Origin: Imbricaverruca yamaguchii
Lineage: Eukaryota; Arthropoda; Thecostraca; Neoverrucidae
Direction: 5' to 3'
Assembly: GCA_034440575.1 (NCBI GenBank)
Contig: JAOTOL010001336.1
Location: 151,001-215,000, forward strand
DNA length: 64,000 nucleotides
Under the pieces are notes generated by a model. That model was not told the DNA's origin. It searched no databases and saw nothing but the letters and a program-made list of their open reading frames with translations. Below are positions 55,553-64,000 of this stretch, piece by piece. The position numbers and the translations under genes were made by a program. Each line of letters opens with the position of its first letter. The first letter of the stretch is position 1.

Positions 55553-55762
55553 ATGGAAAAAGGAATGCATCACCTGGGCGGCTGGGGCTCTGGAGTAACA
55601 CAATGCACAGCCGACGGTCTCACGGGCTGGAGAGCCGCGACCGGGCAGCTTTACTGCACGCTGAACGTCGATAAACGTCATCGAGAACTTCAAGATTATG
55701 CGGTACGTCAAAGACTCTTCTCTAACGAAGGGCAAAAACAGGCCAAGCTGGGCGTGATGTAA
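55553..55762 (+). CDS. Candidate gene start, 69-codon frame ending at a splice donor
   Basis: The ATG at 55553 has a good context (AATATGG). The frame encodes 69 residues of ordinary composition (MEKGMHHLGGWGSGVTQCTA at the start, later LNVDKRHRELQDYAVRQRL) and ends in a TAA that lies within GAT|GTAAGTGAG, a donor-like site. If spliced, the exon ends at 55758. A TATA-Inr arrangement lies just upstream. No family is recognised. It is a coherent first exon on signals alone, but could be chance. Confidence 0.22.
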   Translation: MEKGMHHLGGWGSGVTQCTADGLTGWRAATGQLYCTLNVDKRHRELQDYAVRQRLFSNEGQKQAKLGVM

Positions 55763-55807
55763 GTGAGCCATCAACAGGGGATGAAGCAATGGCGGAAATT
55801 TTCATCA

Positions 55808-55839
55808 GTATTGCACCATACACCAGTGTGGTGCAATAC
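55808..55839. repeat. Perfect 11-bp hairpin
   Basis: GTATTGCACCA at 55808-55818 pairs with TGGTGCAATAC at 55829-55839 across a 10-nt loop. Further small inverted repeats follow, for example CACCCAT-GGCA-ATGGGTG at about 55894-55911. Confidence 0.9.
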
Positions 55840-56229
55840 TATTCATCATCTCCCCGAGCTAAGTGCTCGGGTTTCCAGATAAAGGTGACCTCACCCATGG
55901 CAATGGGTGTTCCAGATCAGCTAGCATCAAATTGCAATAACGAGTTTGCTCAGAGTCGCCCTCATGTGCTTAAGGTGCAGCCTGCCTACCAGTTTATTTG
56001 CCAGACCTCCCAAGATGTGTGCTAAAGGATTCAAGTGCATCCAATAGCGCGCCAGTACCAGAACAAAGAGCATGCAGCTCAGAGATGCAGGGTGAAAGCC
56101 GCAATCGCGGTCGTCCTGACTGCCAATACAGGACTTGTCAGGCAGCCAACGCTGCGCTCATCCTGACTCTGGGCGTCGGGCTTGTTTTGCCCGACCGCAT
56201 CGCGCTCCTCTTAAAACTTGTTCCAACCA

Positions 56230-56400
56230 CAGATGTTGGGTTTACACTGGACTGCGGTATCCGCCTCACCCCGACCGAGGATGCCGGGCTCATCCCCCTC
56301 CCCTGATCGACAATGTCGGGCTTATCCTCCTCCCCGATCGACGATGTTGAGCTCGTTCCCCAGAACGACGACGTCGGACTCGTCCCGCCCTGTCCGCTCG
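56230..56400. repeat. Degenerate repeat of about 32 bp
   Basis: GATGCCGGGCTCATC-like blocks recur at about 56233, 56281, 56313, 56344 and 56371 with high divergence. The surrounding 55840-56746 is mixed to CpG-rich, with a CRE TGACGTCA at 56499-56506 and no recognised gene. Confidence 0.6.
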
Positions 56401-56746
56401 CCAATGTCACCGCGGTCAGCGGTGCCTTCGGCCGGCGGGTCACGGCCGCTGACCGTGGTCCGAGCCGACCCCAGCCTCGGACAAGTGGCCGTCGGCCGTG
56501 ACGTCACCGGGCCGGGGTCAGAGGTCAGCGGACCGGCCTCTGCAGCGCGGCTGAGTCATGTCCAGCCGAGTGGGCGCCGCCGCCGCGCGCGCGGTGCCAT
56601 TTGTCTGGCCCTCTCGCTAATTCAATCAGACGGCGTTTTTGGGCGGTCGGCGCCGTCCAACTGGATGGCTCGCCCGCCGGCTAACGACGCGTGGCCGAGT
56701 GCCGCCGATGGAACTGCGCCGATACCCGGCTCGCCGACCCGCCGAC

Positions 56747-56926
56747 GATTCGTCTCGTCGGCCGGCGGGTGGACCGACCGGCCGGCTGGGGACGAGCGTC
56801 GTCGGTCGGCTGGCGGCGAGTCTTCGAACGGCTGGCGGCGGCCACTGCCGGCTGGGGACGAGGGGGGGGGGTGGGGGGGGGGGGGGGGGGGGGGGCCGGA
56901 GGGGAGAACCAAACCCCCGGCGGGGG

Positions 56927-57016
<90 letters not shown>

Positions 57017-57240
57017 GGGGTCGGCCGGCTGGCCGGCTGGGGGGACGAGCGTGGTCGGCCGGAGGGCGGACCGACTGGCCGGCTGGGGACGAGCGTGGTC
57101 GGCCGGAGGGCGGACCGACTGGCCGGCTGGGGACGAGCGTGGTCGGCCGGCGGGCGGACAGACCGGCCGGCTGGGGACGAGCGTGGTCGGTCGGCTGGCG
57201 GACAGACCGGCCGGCTGGGGACGAACAGCGCGGTCGAAGT
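56747..57240. repeat. 44-bp G-rich minisatellite interrupted by poly-G
   Basis: GACGAGCGTGGTCGG recurs at 57044, 57088, 57132 and 57176, with a diverged copy at 57220, an exact 44-bp period. Related copies (GGCTGGGGACGAG) lie at 56784 and 56847 on the other side of a nearly pure G tract. Units also contain CGGACCGACTGGCCGGCTGG. Confidence 0.93.
56862..57020. repeat. Poly-G tract, longest run 86 nt
   Basis: G runs of 10 (56862-56871), 23 (56873-56895) and 86 (56930-57015) are separated by short mixed stretches, including AACCAAACCCCCGGC. The tract lies inside the 44-bp array, directly after GGGGACGA. A homopolymer G run of this length is exceptional and may be an assembly or base-calling artefact. 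Confidence 0.95.
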
Positions 57241-57967
57241 TTCGCCCCCAGCGACCCCCTGGCCGTTAATCTATACCACGGTGTCGGTGCATCCCACCTC
57301 GTGTCGCAACATACGACACCGTAATAGCCTCCGTGTTACTAATGAACGCGCACTGTGTAAAATGGAAATAAAATCACACTTGCAAATGAGTCTGACTTTC
57401 AACTACGCCGTTACGTCAGAATCGCCAAAGGTGAGCCAATTCTGGACTGAGGCAGTAGAGCGCAGGACATGGGAGAGGCACCCACGGAATAATAATTGGC
57501 TGCGTCGTCCATTGTAGAATACACTTTGCTGTGTTAGTAAGCCAAGAGAATGTAATGAAGACTCGAAAGTTATATGCAATACATTCCCTGCATCACGAAT
57601 GACACGTAAAGTTAAATAACACCGAATATCACCCCGTACAACAACGAAGATTACCGAATATAGCACCGAATATCACCGATTATCAAATGAATATCATCGA
57701 AAAATGCAGAACGCTCGGCAGCCAACATGGCGGAATAGTCCAAAAACTGTGGAAAGTTGGAATATTATATATAAACATCCATATTTATGGGGAGGGACGT
57801 AACCATACAGCTGTTTTACATCCCCGCACTTCATCATCTGAGCACGATACTGCTGTGCTGGAAGACACAAGAGCATGTATCGTCTTTCCTCTCCCAGAAA
57901 ACATTCAATGAGCCTGGTTTCAAGTCCTGTAAACCATGAGTCAAAATATAATTATCGTTCCTTTCAG
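57241..57967. other. AT-rich unique sequence
   Basis: An ATG at 57362 in good context (AAAATGG) opens 23 codons, MEIKSHLQMSLTFNYAVTSE then SPK, to a CAAAG|GTGAGC donor-like site (57430-57431). The phase does not fit the candidate exon at 57968. Loose repeats of CACCGAATATCACC occur at 57625-57690. Nothing else is recognised. Confidence 0.35.
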
Positions 57968-58250
57968 AATTAATTACCAGCATGCGCACCCTATATTTGT
58001 GCAAGAGGCGTTCAACGAATGGAAATGAAACGCTTCAACTGCCACCAAGGTGGAACATTTTTCGGCAATCACCTCACCCCGCAGAACATCTCCAGTGCAG
58101 AAGAGACCCATCTGCCGAGCTGGCTCGCCTCTGTGCACCAGCTGAGCCGGGACACCTGGTGGACACCAGCGCCCTCGGCAGGACTCTGACTCTTAGTCAG
58201 ACCGTCACGTGGGCCAACTACCCTCCAGGATGCCACAGCTGTGGGGTGAG
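57968..58250 (+). CDS. Candidate internal exon, 283 nt, flanked by both splice sites
   Basis: A good acceptor, TTCCTTTCAG|A (AG at 57966-57967), and a consensus donor, GAG|GTAAGTG (GT at 58251-58252), bound a segment with one frame open throughout. The frame begins LITSMRTLYLCKRR and includes SAELARLCAPAEPGHLVDTS and NYPPGCHSCGV. Its entry phase needs one base from an upstream exon. Several Cys and Pro residues are present; no domain is recognised. Of the exon candidates here this has the best pair of signals, but no partner exon in matching phase was found. Confidence 0.28.
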
Positions 58251-58276
58251 GTAAGTGTGTGTGGGGGAGGGGCGGC

Positions 58277-58371
58277 AGCTGACCGGCAGACCGGAGCGGC
58301 GACACCGCGACCTACACAAAAGTGTCGCAGTCGATTGACTGCGACATTTTTATCCGGTCTGCCGTGTAGCT
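58277..58371. repeat. Nested foldback: 12-bp outer and 10-bp inner inverted repeats
   Basis: Outer arms CGGCAGACCGGA (58284-58295) and TCCGGTCTGCCG (58353-58364) are perfect, and AGCT matches extend the pairing outward. Inside, TGTCGCAGTC (58323-58332), the loop GATT, and GACTGCGACA (58337-58346) form a perfect hairpin bordered by AAAA and TTTT. It looks like a miniature foldback element or a structured RNA. Confidence 0.92.
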
Positions 58372-58387
58372 CACCGGGTCGCGTGCG

Positions 58388-58692
58388 TGTATCCGGCGCC
58401 AGGTCTCAGCTGCTGCCAGGTGAGCACGCTGCGCAGCCACTGGTCGCGCAGCATGTGCGGCCCGCCAAGTGTCAGCCAGGTGACTACGGTCGCGCAGCCA
58501 CTGGTCGGTCGACTCGACTGCTGCCAGGTGAGCACGCTGCGCAGCCACTGGTCGCGCAGCATGTGCGGCCCGCCAAGTGTCAGCCAGGTGACTACGGTCG
58601 CGCAGCCACTGGTCGGTCGACTCGACTTCTGCCAGGTGAGCACGCTCGCGCAGCCACCGGTCGCGCGGTACGTGCGGTCCGATGGCACTGGG
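58388..58692. repeat. 108-bp tandem repeat, about 2.7 copies, composite unit
   Basis: GCCAGGTGAGCAC starts at 58415, 58523 and 58631 (108 bp), and a related GCCAGGTGACTAC starts at 58475 and 58583. Each unit is therefore two diverged halves of 60 and 48 bp, both containing CGCAGCCACTGGTCG. The first two copies are almost identical. Confidence 0.95.
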
Positions 58693-61600
58693 TGTCCGGG
58701 TGACGCCGAACGTCATTGGCTCGGTTCCCAGCACGGTGGCCTTTCATCGACTCATCTACACCGTACCAACTCGTGGCAAAACTAACGACTAGGGCTGTCT
58801 TACGCAGCGATGAACAATGCGATAATTAGGGAGGTTGTGAAAGTGTTCATGATGAGCATCAAACATCCAAACGCAGCAAGACGTTATAATGTGTTATCGA
58901 GTTTGAACATTAAAAATGAAAGAACTGGTATGGCGTTTATCAGGCTGGACCTCTCTCGAGAAAGCATCTTTTAATAATAACGCAGCTAACGCACCAGGCG
59001 TCCAATGCAAGGACATACTTCTTTTTTCCGATTGCATTGTCTTCTTTTGGTTGCGCTAGCCGGTGGATCCCATTGCTGTGTGTTGGGCGCCATTAACGGT
59101 TCGATGCACCGTGTCCCAGCGGCGGCGGTGCTTTGTCTCGCTATTACGGGCACGGTTTAATTTGCACGTTTGTCAGTGTACGGTAGCCCGGCCTGACCAT
59201 TGTTCCGCCACTGCGCACCGTGTTTACGAGCGCCGCGCACGAGCGCGCGCTAACTCACGCAAAAAGGCGCGAGGCAGCGCGTTTAGCCACAGTGCCAAGA
59301 GCGCGACCGAGCCTGTTCTCTGCTGATGTGTTCAGAAAACAGCAACAAGGTCGCGACGAAGCGAGACGAAAGGCAGGGCGGGTGCGGCGCTGGTGTCGGA
59401 ATGTTTTGCTCGTCAGCCGTTGCACCAAATAGGGGAGTTGTGCTGTCCATTTGTTCCTCCTGTCTGGTTAGGCCAGTGCTGAAGGTGCTTCCCGTGCACC
59501 AGAGTATTTGACAACAGAACGAAGTGAAGCAGGTACAATGCAGATGCTGTGACAATAGTAGCTCCGACATTACACCAGTTAGAGCGCAGGTGCTGGATAT
59601 ATTTTAGTGCAAGTAACATAGTGGTCACAAATACTGTACTATCCACAGACTTAAAAGCGCTCCAAATGATGACACCAATGACCCAGGTACGATGAGAGCC
59701 ATAGCATATATGCATGCATGTACGTAAGTATTCTGGCTACATGGCCAATATGTCAATGCCCATTTACAGGTGAAGTGAGATAAGACTTCGTTCAATCACT
59801 CACATTCACACCCCGACAAACACACAGTCACGCACTGACGGGCGCTCGAGGAGGCGTGTACTTTTCCATTCCCCTAAAATATGGCACATGCCATGCTATA
59901 AACAGGTAAGTTCACTGACAAATGCTAAAATCGCAACAAAAACCATGATACGATCTATTCACATCACATAGCAATTCGCACACACTTTCGCACCTGATTT
60001 TTTTTCACGGCATAGACAAGATCACTCGGCAGATCAACGGCAGGTACACTCGTCACAAGTTAGGCACGCAAAGCCGGGACACGCACCACTTGCTACAGTA
60101 TGTAGCAACTCGGCCGTTCGGCATGTAGCAGAGAGACGATCTTACAGTATTTGCAGATGGCAAGCGCAATGAAAAACACTCTAGGAACTCTGAGGAGTCA
60201 GTTCGATGACCAAAAAGCTTGCATACGACCTGGTCCGGCCGTATGCACGCATATAACTCAGGGATTTGATCCCCAAAACCCGGAAGTCCTCATAATTATC
60301 AGAAGGAATAGGCGGAGCCTGAGCCCAGGTGCACGACAACCCTTGGAGAACTTGCGCTGCACTTTCTCGACGTGATGGAGGTGGGTTTCGCTGCGCCGCT
60401 CCAAGTCACAGAGAAGTCCTGGAGCACCGCTACAATATCGCTTGCATCATAAGTTGCCAAAATCGATTTTCGATTCAACCTGGCTTGGAGGGGAAAGGGG
60501 AGGGACGGTCGACTGGACGGCCAGAATCAACAGACCTAGAGTTCGGCGACCTTGCTTTCCATGGCAACGACTTGATCTGCAGAAGTACGTTTTTTGTTCC
60601 AGATGGTCCCAAGATCTCGAATAATCACGATACGATTTCCAATTACCGATCCACATAGGTGTTATTATAGGTGCTACCCCAGACAGATTAATAGTTGTTG
60701 AACAAATACAAACAGCTTCTAGTCTAGCGTTCTGGTCTCAGACGAGCCTTGCGACAAAATGGCCGTTCCCATGACGCAATGGTGACTTATCGGAAGCTTC
60801 AATCCGAACAAAATTTCTATACTGATACCATAATCACAGGGAAAGCTGCAGTACCACCAATGTCACTCAAGGCTGAATGACAGCATGTTGCGAGTGGCCA
60901 CAAAGTCCTTGGCATTGCGACTGGGTGACTATTGCGGATATGGCCGCTGTCGCATTGACAGACTGGCAGCCATAGTCGTTGTCGTGCCATACTTGGCGGG
61001 CTGACTAATACAGACGTCACAGAGATCAGGTCTGACAACACGGACACCGATGTACAGATACAGATGCAGTAGATATGGTAGTCGCCGCCGGCTAAAGCAG
61101 ACATAACCGCCGTCACAAAACGACCCGGAGACCAATGCAGTGTGGCAGTCGCCGTCACACTGTGACCGGGGGATCAAGTGCAGACGCAGTGCAGACGCAG
61201 TGCGGACATGGCCACAGCGGCTGCACCTCAATGTCGGTCGGTCGCCGCGGCCGCGAAGGAATGCTCGACACCGTTCGTTAAATGCCGGACGAGCTTTTTG
61301 TGGCTGCGGTCGGCGATAGCATCGGAAATTTTTTGACAGCAGATAGATGAATCGTAACTACCCTTCCGCGCTATCTATCATAGACAGGCAGCGGCGGCGG
61401 CGCACGGCCGTCTTCTCACGGTTGGTGCGGCGGCACCATGTCCTCGCCGGGCACGGTGACCCGGCCCGGACGTGCGGGCCTCCCCAGCCGTCTCGGACGC
61501 CGTCGGCTCGGCAGACGCGCTCGCATCACCACACCCGTCACAATAGGCTGCTTCGGCGGAAAACTACATCGTTATGCTTCACTGTCAAGGCGGGCCTGCG

Positions 61601-62778
61601 AACGCGTCGGCGCTCGCCGATTGTGTTTCGCCGTATTTGGCGACAACGGATCTGAGTCGGACATAGCTATGCTAATGTCGGCCGCGCGGCGACCGGCCGC
61701 TGGGAACGCGCCCGGCCGCGGCGTCGACACCGACTCGGGGAGCCGGAAATCGAGCGGCATCGACGGCGATCGCTCGGGTAGTGGCGGCGCGCCACGGCCA
61801 GATGCCGATGGAACGCGGGCGGCGCGGGGCGAGCGCGCCGACGATCGCTCCTCTTAATGAACGACCGCAATAAACCGAAACACTGACCGAGACGTGCGGG
61901 CGCGCGCGCCGTCGCCAGGCCGGCTGGACAGCGTGGCCGCTCCCAGCATGGGACGGCGCGATCGTCTCGGGTTCAAACGTCAGGAGTTGCCGTGTGCATC
62001 GAAGAGCATGGCGCCACTAGCGGATCGACGAGTAGGAGACATTCCCGCCCATACCCCCAAATGGGTCCACTTCTGGGAAAATTAGTTATAAATAATACTT
62101 CGAAATCGTGACATGTTTTCAAGTGAGAAGGAAGATGTTGCTTTAGGCGAACATTATGTGCATAGGTGTTCAAACCCGAGGCGTTTTTTTTAGCTGGAAG
62201 GGTTCCTTAAGTTTGACTGTTATCACATAAATCGAAAACGTGTTTCTAGCTCGACAAATGTCTGGTGCCATGTTGGTCTGTTTCACATCGACATGGCCTC
62301 GCTAAGAGGGAAGTAGTTTCATGGTCCGATGGTCACTGCTGTTATCCTCAATTCTGCTGGTGATGTTCTTGAAGTATCGCTTAATACCGGTGACCTTATC
62401 TGTGCCTCCACTGCACGATGCCGAGCGTAAGTGGCTGCTTATTCAGGCTCGGTCATGCTTGAAGCAGAACGAGCGATGTCTCCCCGCCACAGCAATCGCC
62501 GGTTGGAGCTCCTTTGGGTAGCACAACCAGACCGACCACCAGGGTGACCCCCCTGAAGTCCGTCATGGGCGGAGACAGTCGAATCGGACCCTGGGACAAC
62601 CCCAGCTATAAACGGAATCGGACAAGTTGCCAGGTAGCTCCAACGAGACAATCTCCTTTGTGCGCCTGGCCAAACACCGGGAATCAGTGATGCCTTTGAG
62701 ATTGCGTGATCCAGCTAGTGGTCGCGGCCTTGGCTATCACGCAGTCTATACGAACAGTGAACCGGGAATGTTTCTCAA
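58693..62778. other. Unique AT-rich and CpG-rich sequence, no assignable gene
   Basis: 58790-60830 is mostly AT-balanced with frames under about 110 codons and nothing recognised. 61200-61980 is CpG-rich with overlapping frames. 62080-62780 is mixed. A small inverted repeat (CAGTGTG and CACACTG) lies at about 61138-61162. No RNA gene was seen. Confidence 0.4.
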
Positions 62779-63115
62779 ACACCTCTCCAGGTGTCCAACT
62801 ATCGGGTCAAGTTCCGAGACATCCCCAACCATGTGGATTGTCGGGACGAGTTTCGAGACACCTCTAACCTGGCAGACTATCGGGACGAGTTCCGAGACAC
62901 CCTTAACCAGGCAGACTATCGGGACGAGTTCCGAGACACCCTTAACCAGGCAGACTATCGGGACGAGTTCCGAGACACCCTTAACCAGGCAGACTATCGG
63001 GACGAGTTCCGAGACACCCTTAACCAGGCAGACTATCGGGACGAGTTCCGAGATACCCTTAACCAGACAGACTATCGGGACGAGTTCCGAGATACCCTTA
63101 AGCAGACAGGCTATC
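62779..63115. repeat. 39-bp minisatellite, about 8 copies
   Basis: Units contain GACTATCGGGACGAGTTCCG then AGACACCCTTAACCAGGCA with a constant 39-bp period. The left copies are more diverged. As 39 is a multiple of 3, two plus frames stay open: one reads as DYRDEFRDTLNQA (13 residues, charged), the other as QTIGTSSETPLTR. Neither begins with an ATG in the array. The first frame continues about 28 codons past the array to 63198. Coding is possible but unsupported. Confidence 0.97.
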
Positions 63116-63262
63116 GGCTTGCGTGTCCACTTTGTTCGCGAGCCATGGAACGAGACGTGTTTTTGCGGCCGCCGCGCTATAGAGATGTGAAGATTTAATT
63201 AGGACAGGTTTTTTCACACCGGGCCACCTTTTTCACCACCAATTGGACGGCAGCCCCAGGAC

Positions 63263-63310
63263 ATGGGCTGCGGACTGAGCCATGTGATGCTTACCTATGC
63301 AGATGTCCGG
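63263..63310 (+). CDS. Candidate first exon with N-myristoylation-type start
   Basis: The ATG at 63263 (context GGACATGG) encodes MGCGLSHVMLTYADVR, exactly 16 codons, up to a donor-like site CGG|GTGAGTAG (63310-63311). Gly2 and Ser6 fit the N-myristoylation pattern, and Cys3 is a typical palmitoylation neighbour, as in many membrane-anchored signalling proteins. The frame stays open for about 20 codons past the donor. The next exon would lie outside the window or be unrecognised. The peptide is too short to assign. Confidence 0.2.
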
Positions 63311-63316
63311 GTGAGT

Positions 63317-64000
63317 AGTGGGCTCGCTGCTGACCGCGCCGCTACCCGACACATGTCACGCGGAAGGCAGACGTAACTGGGCCGTGACACGAGAACGGTC
63401 GGCGGCTGTTTTGTGACGACGACAGTGGTCGACACCCAGCCGTGTCTGGCGTCACTGGCGGGCGGCCGTACGTGCGCACCGTCGCAGCGGCGCGACTGCA
63501 GTGCCGGCGCGGAAAATGAGGCGCGATCGCGACACGTTGCGACAACTGTGCCCGGCGGCAGATGGTTACTGAGCTAATGCGACGATCCCTCAAGTATGAC
63601 TAGTGTAATCGGCGGAAGAATGACTGATGCCCGTGTAATCTAGGTCAGGTGCATGCTACACTGATTTTCCTCCTGCTCCTCAATCCGCTTCATCTTCGGT
63701 GACATTTTGGTATGTGGAACCGAGATGCAGCGCAACCACTCCCCAACGCATGTATTAGTACCTGCCTTGATACAATGTAAGATGTCCTACGCATTCAAAT
63801 CCAACAGTTTGTATTGTCTTAACCAGCCTACATGGCTCCCATTGAAAACACATTGGCATTGGCTTCGCAATTATCAATTCGCTTAGTCACACACGTGAAT
63901 ACGCTTTAAGCTAAAAGTGAGCAGGCAGCGTCACCACCCAAACTGCACCAGACCAGCACATGGTGTCTCCACACACCGCACGTGATGCACCGTGGCGGAG
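63317..64000. other. CpG-rich then unique sequence to the window end
   Basis: 63340-63590 is CpG-rich; the remainder is of ordinary composition. No gene, repeat or RNA was recognised. Confidence 0.4.

Noticed and set aside
57362..58250. Two-exon gene joining the ATG frame at 57362 to the exon at 57968
   Set aside because: The first donor leaves in phase 0, and entering 57968 in that phase meets a TAA at once; the phases do not fit.
58320..58350. Bacterial-type intrinsic terminator
   Set aside because: The hairpin followed by T residues fits the shape, but the context is eukaryotic and the hairpin is nested in a larger inverted repeat.

Overview
This is eukaryotic, almost certainly metazoan, nuclear DNA. 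There are no operons, no bacterial-style ribosome sites and no long uninterrupted genes. CpG-rich islands alternate with AT-balanced intergenic or intronic DNA. The only proteins I recognise are two decayed non-LTR retrotransposons (LINEs) of the CR1/Jockey kind. The mix suggests an invertebrate, but nothing here fixes the species.

Layout: 1-2.9 kb is unique DNA with a 3' CR1-type LINE fragment (about 1085-1850). From 3.0 to 5.8 kb come a CT-rich 44-bp minisatellite, a CpG island with a CCAAT box plus a CRE (4320-4349), a 33-bp repeat and an 89-bp array whose units each hold a palindrome. From 5.8 to 8.7 kb is AT-richer DNA with several large hairpins. From 8.7 to 16 kb CpG-rich islands carry CRE, CCAAT and E-box motifs, a few possible short coding exons, a 40-bp array and a duplicated 140-bp element. 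From 16.1 to 18.9 kb, minus strand, lies a nearly full-length relic of a LINE ORF2 (endonuclease, linker, reverse transcriptase, C-terminal region), with a 32-bp minisatellite just beyond its 5' end. From 19 to 21.9 kb I see nothing I can name.

The right two thirds is dominated by arrays: 15 bp x about 129 (21.9-23.9 kb), 32 bp x 13 (27.4 kb), 25 bp x about 53 with a 225-bp higher-order repeat followed directly by 38-bp and 36-bp arrays (32.3-35.2 kb), 38 bp then 7 bp with opposite strand bias (40.2-41.1 kb), 22 bp (42.7 kb), 21 bp (46.5 kb), 71 bp (49.1 kb), about 80 bp (51.9 kb), 38 bp G-rich (53.6 kb), 44 bp interrupted by an 86-nt G run (56.7 kb), 108 bp (58.4 kb) and 39 bp (62.8 kb). By my hand tally about a fifth of the window is tandem repeat. 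The longest open frames (up to about 520 codons) lie in these arrays and are by-products of stop-free units.

A handful of short frames end at consensus 5' splice sites or sit behind promoter-like motifs (7.3, 10.2, 13.7, 15.6, 55.5, 58.0 and 63.3 kb). They are listed as low-confidence candidate exons. No complete host gene, tRNA, rRNA or CRISPR array was recognised.
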